DNA from: HGM04593 sp964458275
GTDB lineage: Bacteria; Bacteroidota; Bacteroidia; Bacteroidales; Bacteroidaceae
DNA length: 64,000 nucleotides
NCBI GenBank assembly: GCA_964458275.1
Contig: CAYWIE010000003.1
Location: 1 to 64,000 of the forward strand
Reading direction: 5' to 3'
Position 1 is the stretch's first letter. Each line of letters begins with the position of its first letter. The position numbers and the translations under genes are program-made. This document shows, piece after piece, positions 63,130 through 64,000 of the stretch. The notes under the pieces are model-generated. The model was not told where the DNA came from, made no database searches, and worked only from the letters and a program-made list of their open reading frames with translations.

Positions 63130-63153
63130 TCAAAATAAAATTCAAACAGCTTC

Positions 63154-63603
63154 TTATTCAGATTGCGGTATAAATTTTGTTATGTCTTTTCCGTAGCTCA
63201 TAAGTTCGCGTACTGTGCTGCTGCTTATGGCTGCATATTGCGGTTCGCTGATGAGTATCACTGTTTCGAGTCCGCTTATTTCGCGGTTGATGTCGGCGAG
63301 GTCGCGCTCATATTCAAAGTCCTTTATGCTGCGCACACCGCGCAACAGGCTTTGTGCGCCGCATGCTTTTGCATGGTCGGCGGTGAGACCTTCGTATGCC
63401 GTTACCTCTATGCGCGGTTCGTTGCGGTAGAGGTTGCTTATGGCTTCAATCCGCTCTTCTATGGTGGACATGGTTTTCTTGTCGGGGTTGTGCCCGATGG
63501 CTATGACCACCTTGTCGAAGAGGGCGAGTGCCCGCTTCGCTATCGAGTGGTGCCCGATGGTGTAGGGGTCGAATGTCCCTGCAAATAGTGTCTTCTTTTC
63601 CAT
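63154..63603 (-). CDS. coaD: Phosphopantetheine adenylyltransferase
   Basis: CoaD makes dephospho-CoA from pantetheine phosphate and ATP. The start at 63603 gives 149 residues, beginning MEKKTLFAGTFDPYTIGHHS with the T-x-G-H nucleotidyl-transferase motif at 15-18 and ending with the ISSSTVRELM motif. An upstream in-frame start would add 18 residues that overlap parE and do not resemble the family. It follows parE by 19 bases. Confidence 0.96.
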   Translation of the reverse strand: MEKKTLFAGTFDPYTIGHHSIAKRALALFDKVVIAIGHNPDKKTMSTIEERIEAISNLYRNEPRIEVTAYEGLTADHAKACGAQSLLRGVRSIKDFEYERDLADINREISGLETVILISEPQYAAISSSTVRELMSYGKDITKFIPQSE

Positions 63604-63622
63604 GATTGTCTCTCTCTGCGGG

Positions 63623-64000
63623 TTACTCTTCGTTTGCTTTGTCCTCTTCGACAACAAGGTTGTCTATGATGAAGTTCTGTCGTTCAATGGTGTTCTTGTC
63701 CATGTAGTAGCGCAGAAGTTCGTCCACTTTGTCGTCCTTGTGCATGGTTACACGTTCGAGCCGTATTTCGGGACCTATGAACTTGCGGAATTCATCGGGT
63801 GAAATCTCTCCCAATCCTTTGAATCGTGTGATTTCGGGGTTGGGCGAAAGCTTTTCGATGGCTTTGATGCGCTCTTCGTCGCTGTAGCAGTATATGGTCT
63901 CGAATTCGCCTTTCTGCTTGTCGCTGTCTGCCTTCTTGCCACGCTGTGCCTTGCGCTTGTTCCTTACGCGGAAGAGAGGGGTCTGCAATATGTAGACATG
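63623..64000 (-). CDS. parE: DNA topoisomerase IV subunit B (C-terminal part)
   Basis: Only the last 125 codons are inside the window; the gene continues beyond 64000. The sequence shows HVYILQTPLFRVRNKRK, ITRFKGLGEISPDEFRKFIG and the C-terminal NTIERQNFIIDNLVVEED, typical of type IIA topoisomerase B subunits (ParE more than GyrB by the adjacent coaD, an order seen in Bacteroides). A Lys/Asp-rich stretch between RVRNKRK and IYCYSDEE looks like an insertion relative to relatives. Confidence 0.85.
   Translation of the reverse strand, partial: HVYILQTPLFRVRNKRKAQRGKKADSDKQKGEFETIYCYSDEERIKAIEKLSPNPEITRFKGLGEISPDEFRKFIGPEIRLERVTMHKDDKVDELLRYYMDKNTIERQNFIIDNLVVEEDKANEE

Larger units (their letters stand above)
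62815..63153. other. 339-base region of stacked structured repeats upstream of the S41 gene
   Basis: In transcription order (reverse strand) this holds the right half of a dispersed motif (63139-63156), structured repeat copy 2 (63061-63129), the left half of the dispersed motif (63039-63056), copy 3 (62965-63029) and a long two-part hairpin (62899-62955). No gene is visible. Confidence 0.8.

Overview
The window is chromosomal DNA from a member of the Bacteroidales (phylum Bacteroidota). The evidence is Bacteroidota-type promoters (TTTG, 19-21 bp, then TAnnTTTG), AT-rich leaders without Shine-Dalgarno sequences, the Bacteroidota gene set (glycine-lipid acyltransferases, OstA-like protein, DUF4292 lipoprotein, OmpA-type major porin) and protein sequences close to Bacteroides and Prevotella relatives. 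An M60-like mucin peptidase, a GH140-type hydrolase and a large lectin-like secreted protein suggest a host-associated, probably gut or oral, organism. The family cannot be decided from the sequence alone.

Layout. 1-13,140: tRNA-Thr/Tyr/Gly/Thr, tuf, tRNA-Trp, secE, nusG, rplKAJL, rpoBC, all forward, with a hairpin between rplL and rpoB and a very long hairpin after rpoC. 13,200-15,040: two acyltransferases that match the glycine-lipid pair GlsA/GlsB. 15,240-20,230: dut, TPR protein, DUF4292 lipoprotein, EnvC-like M23 protein and an unknown exported protein. 20,330-21,130: lptB. 21,250-24,580 (reverse): a 1110-residue secreted M60-like peptidase whose catalytic core lies between two copies of a BspA-type leucine-rich domain. 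24,890-33,570: tig, clpP, clpX, recQ, guaB, then three periplasmic peptidyl-prolyl isomerase/chaperone genes, an OstA-like protein, a small membrane protein and mutL (to 39,830). 40,050-41,200: OmpA-family porin. 41,310-48,440: nadK (reverse), then pdxJ, exbB, exbD, tonB-like, DJ-1 family, ispD and recG as a tightly packed run. 48,490-51,360 (reverse): GH140-like hydrolase, LysM-M23 peptidase, ndk. 51,880-55,120 (reverse): ftsE-like ATPase, lysC, lysA. 55,430-58,920: large secreted multidomain protein. 59,050-64,000 (reverse): parE (partial), coaD, S41 peptidase, SBF-type transporter, SAM methyltransferase.

Most genes are housekeeping genes for translation, transcription, proteostasis, envelope assembly and cofactor or lysine synthesis. 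The envelope genes recur: LptB and OstA-like (LPS transport), SurA-like chaperones (outer-membrane protein folding), EnvC/M23 (peptidoglycan), FtsE-like, ExbB/ExbD/TonB and OmpA.

The least expected signal is not a gene. Several intergenic regions (15.1 kb, 55.1-55.3 kb, 63.0-63.1 kb) carry copies of one structured repeat: terminal inverted repeats, flanks resembling CACTCGCTG and CGCTCGTTTG, and a two-part central hairpin whose arms differ in sequence between copies but remain complementary. In at least two places the outer arm of the repeat forms the -7 box of the neighbouring operon (dut; ftsE-lysC-lysA). At 63.1 kb one copy lies between two halves of a second motif that is contiguous at 28.3 kb.
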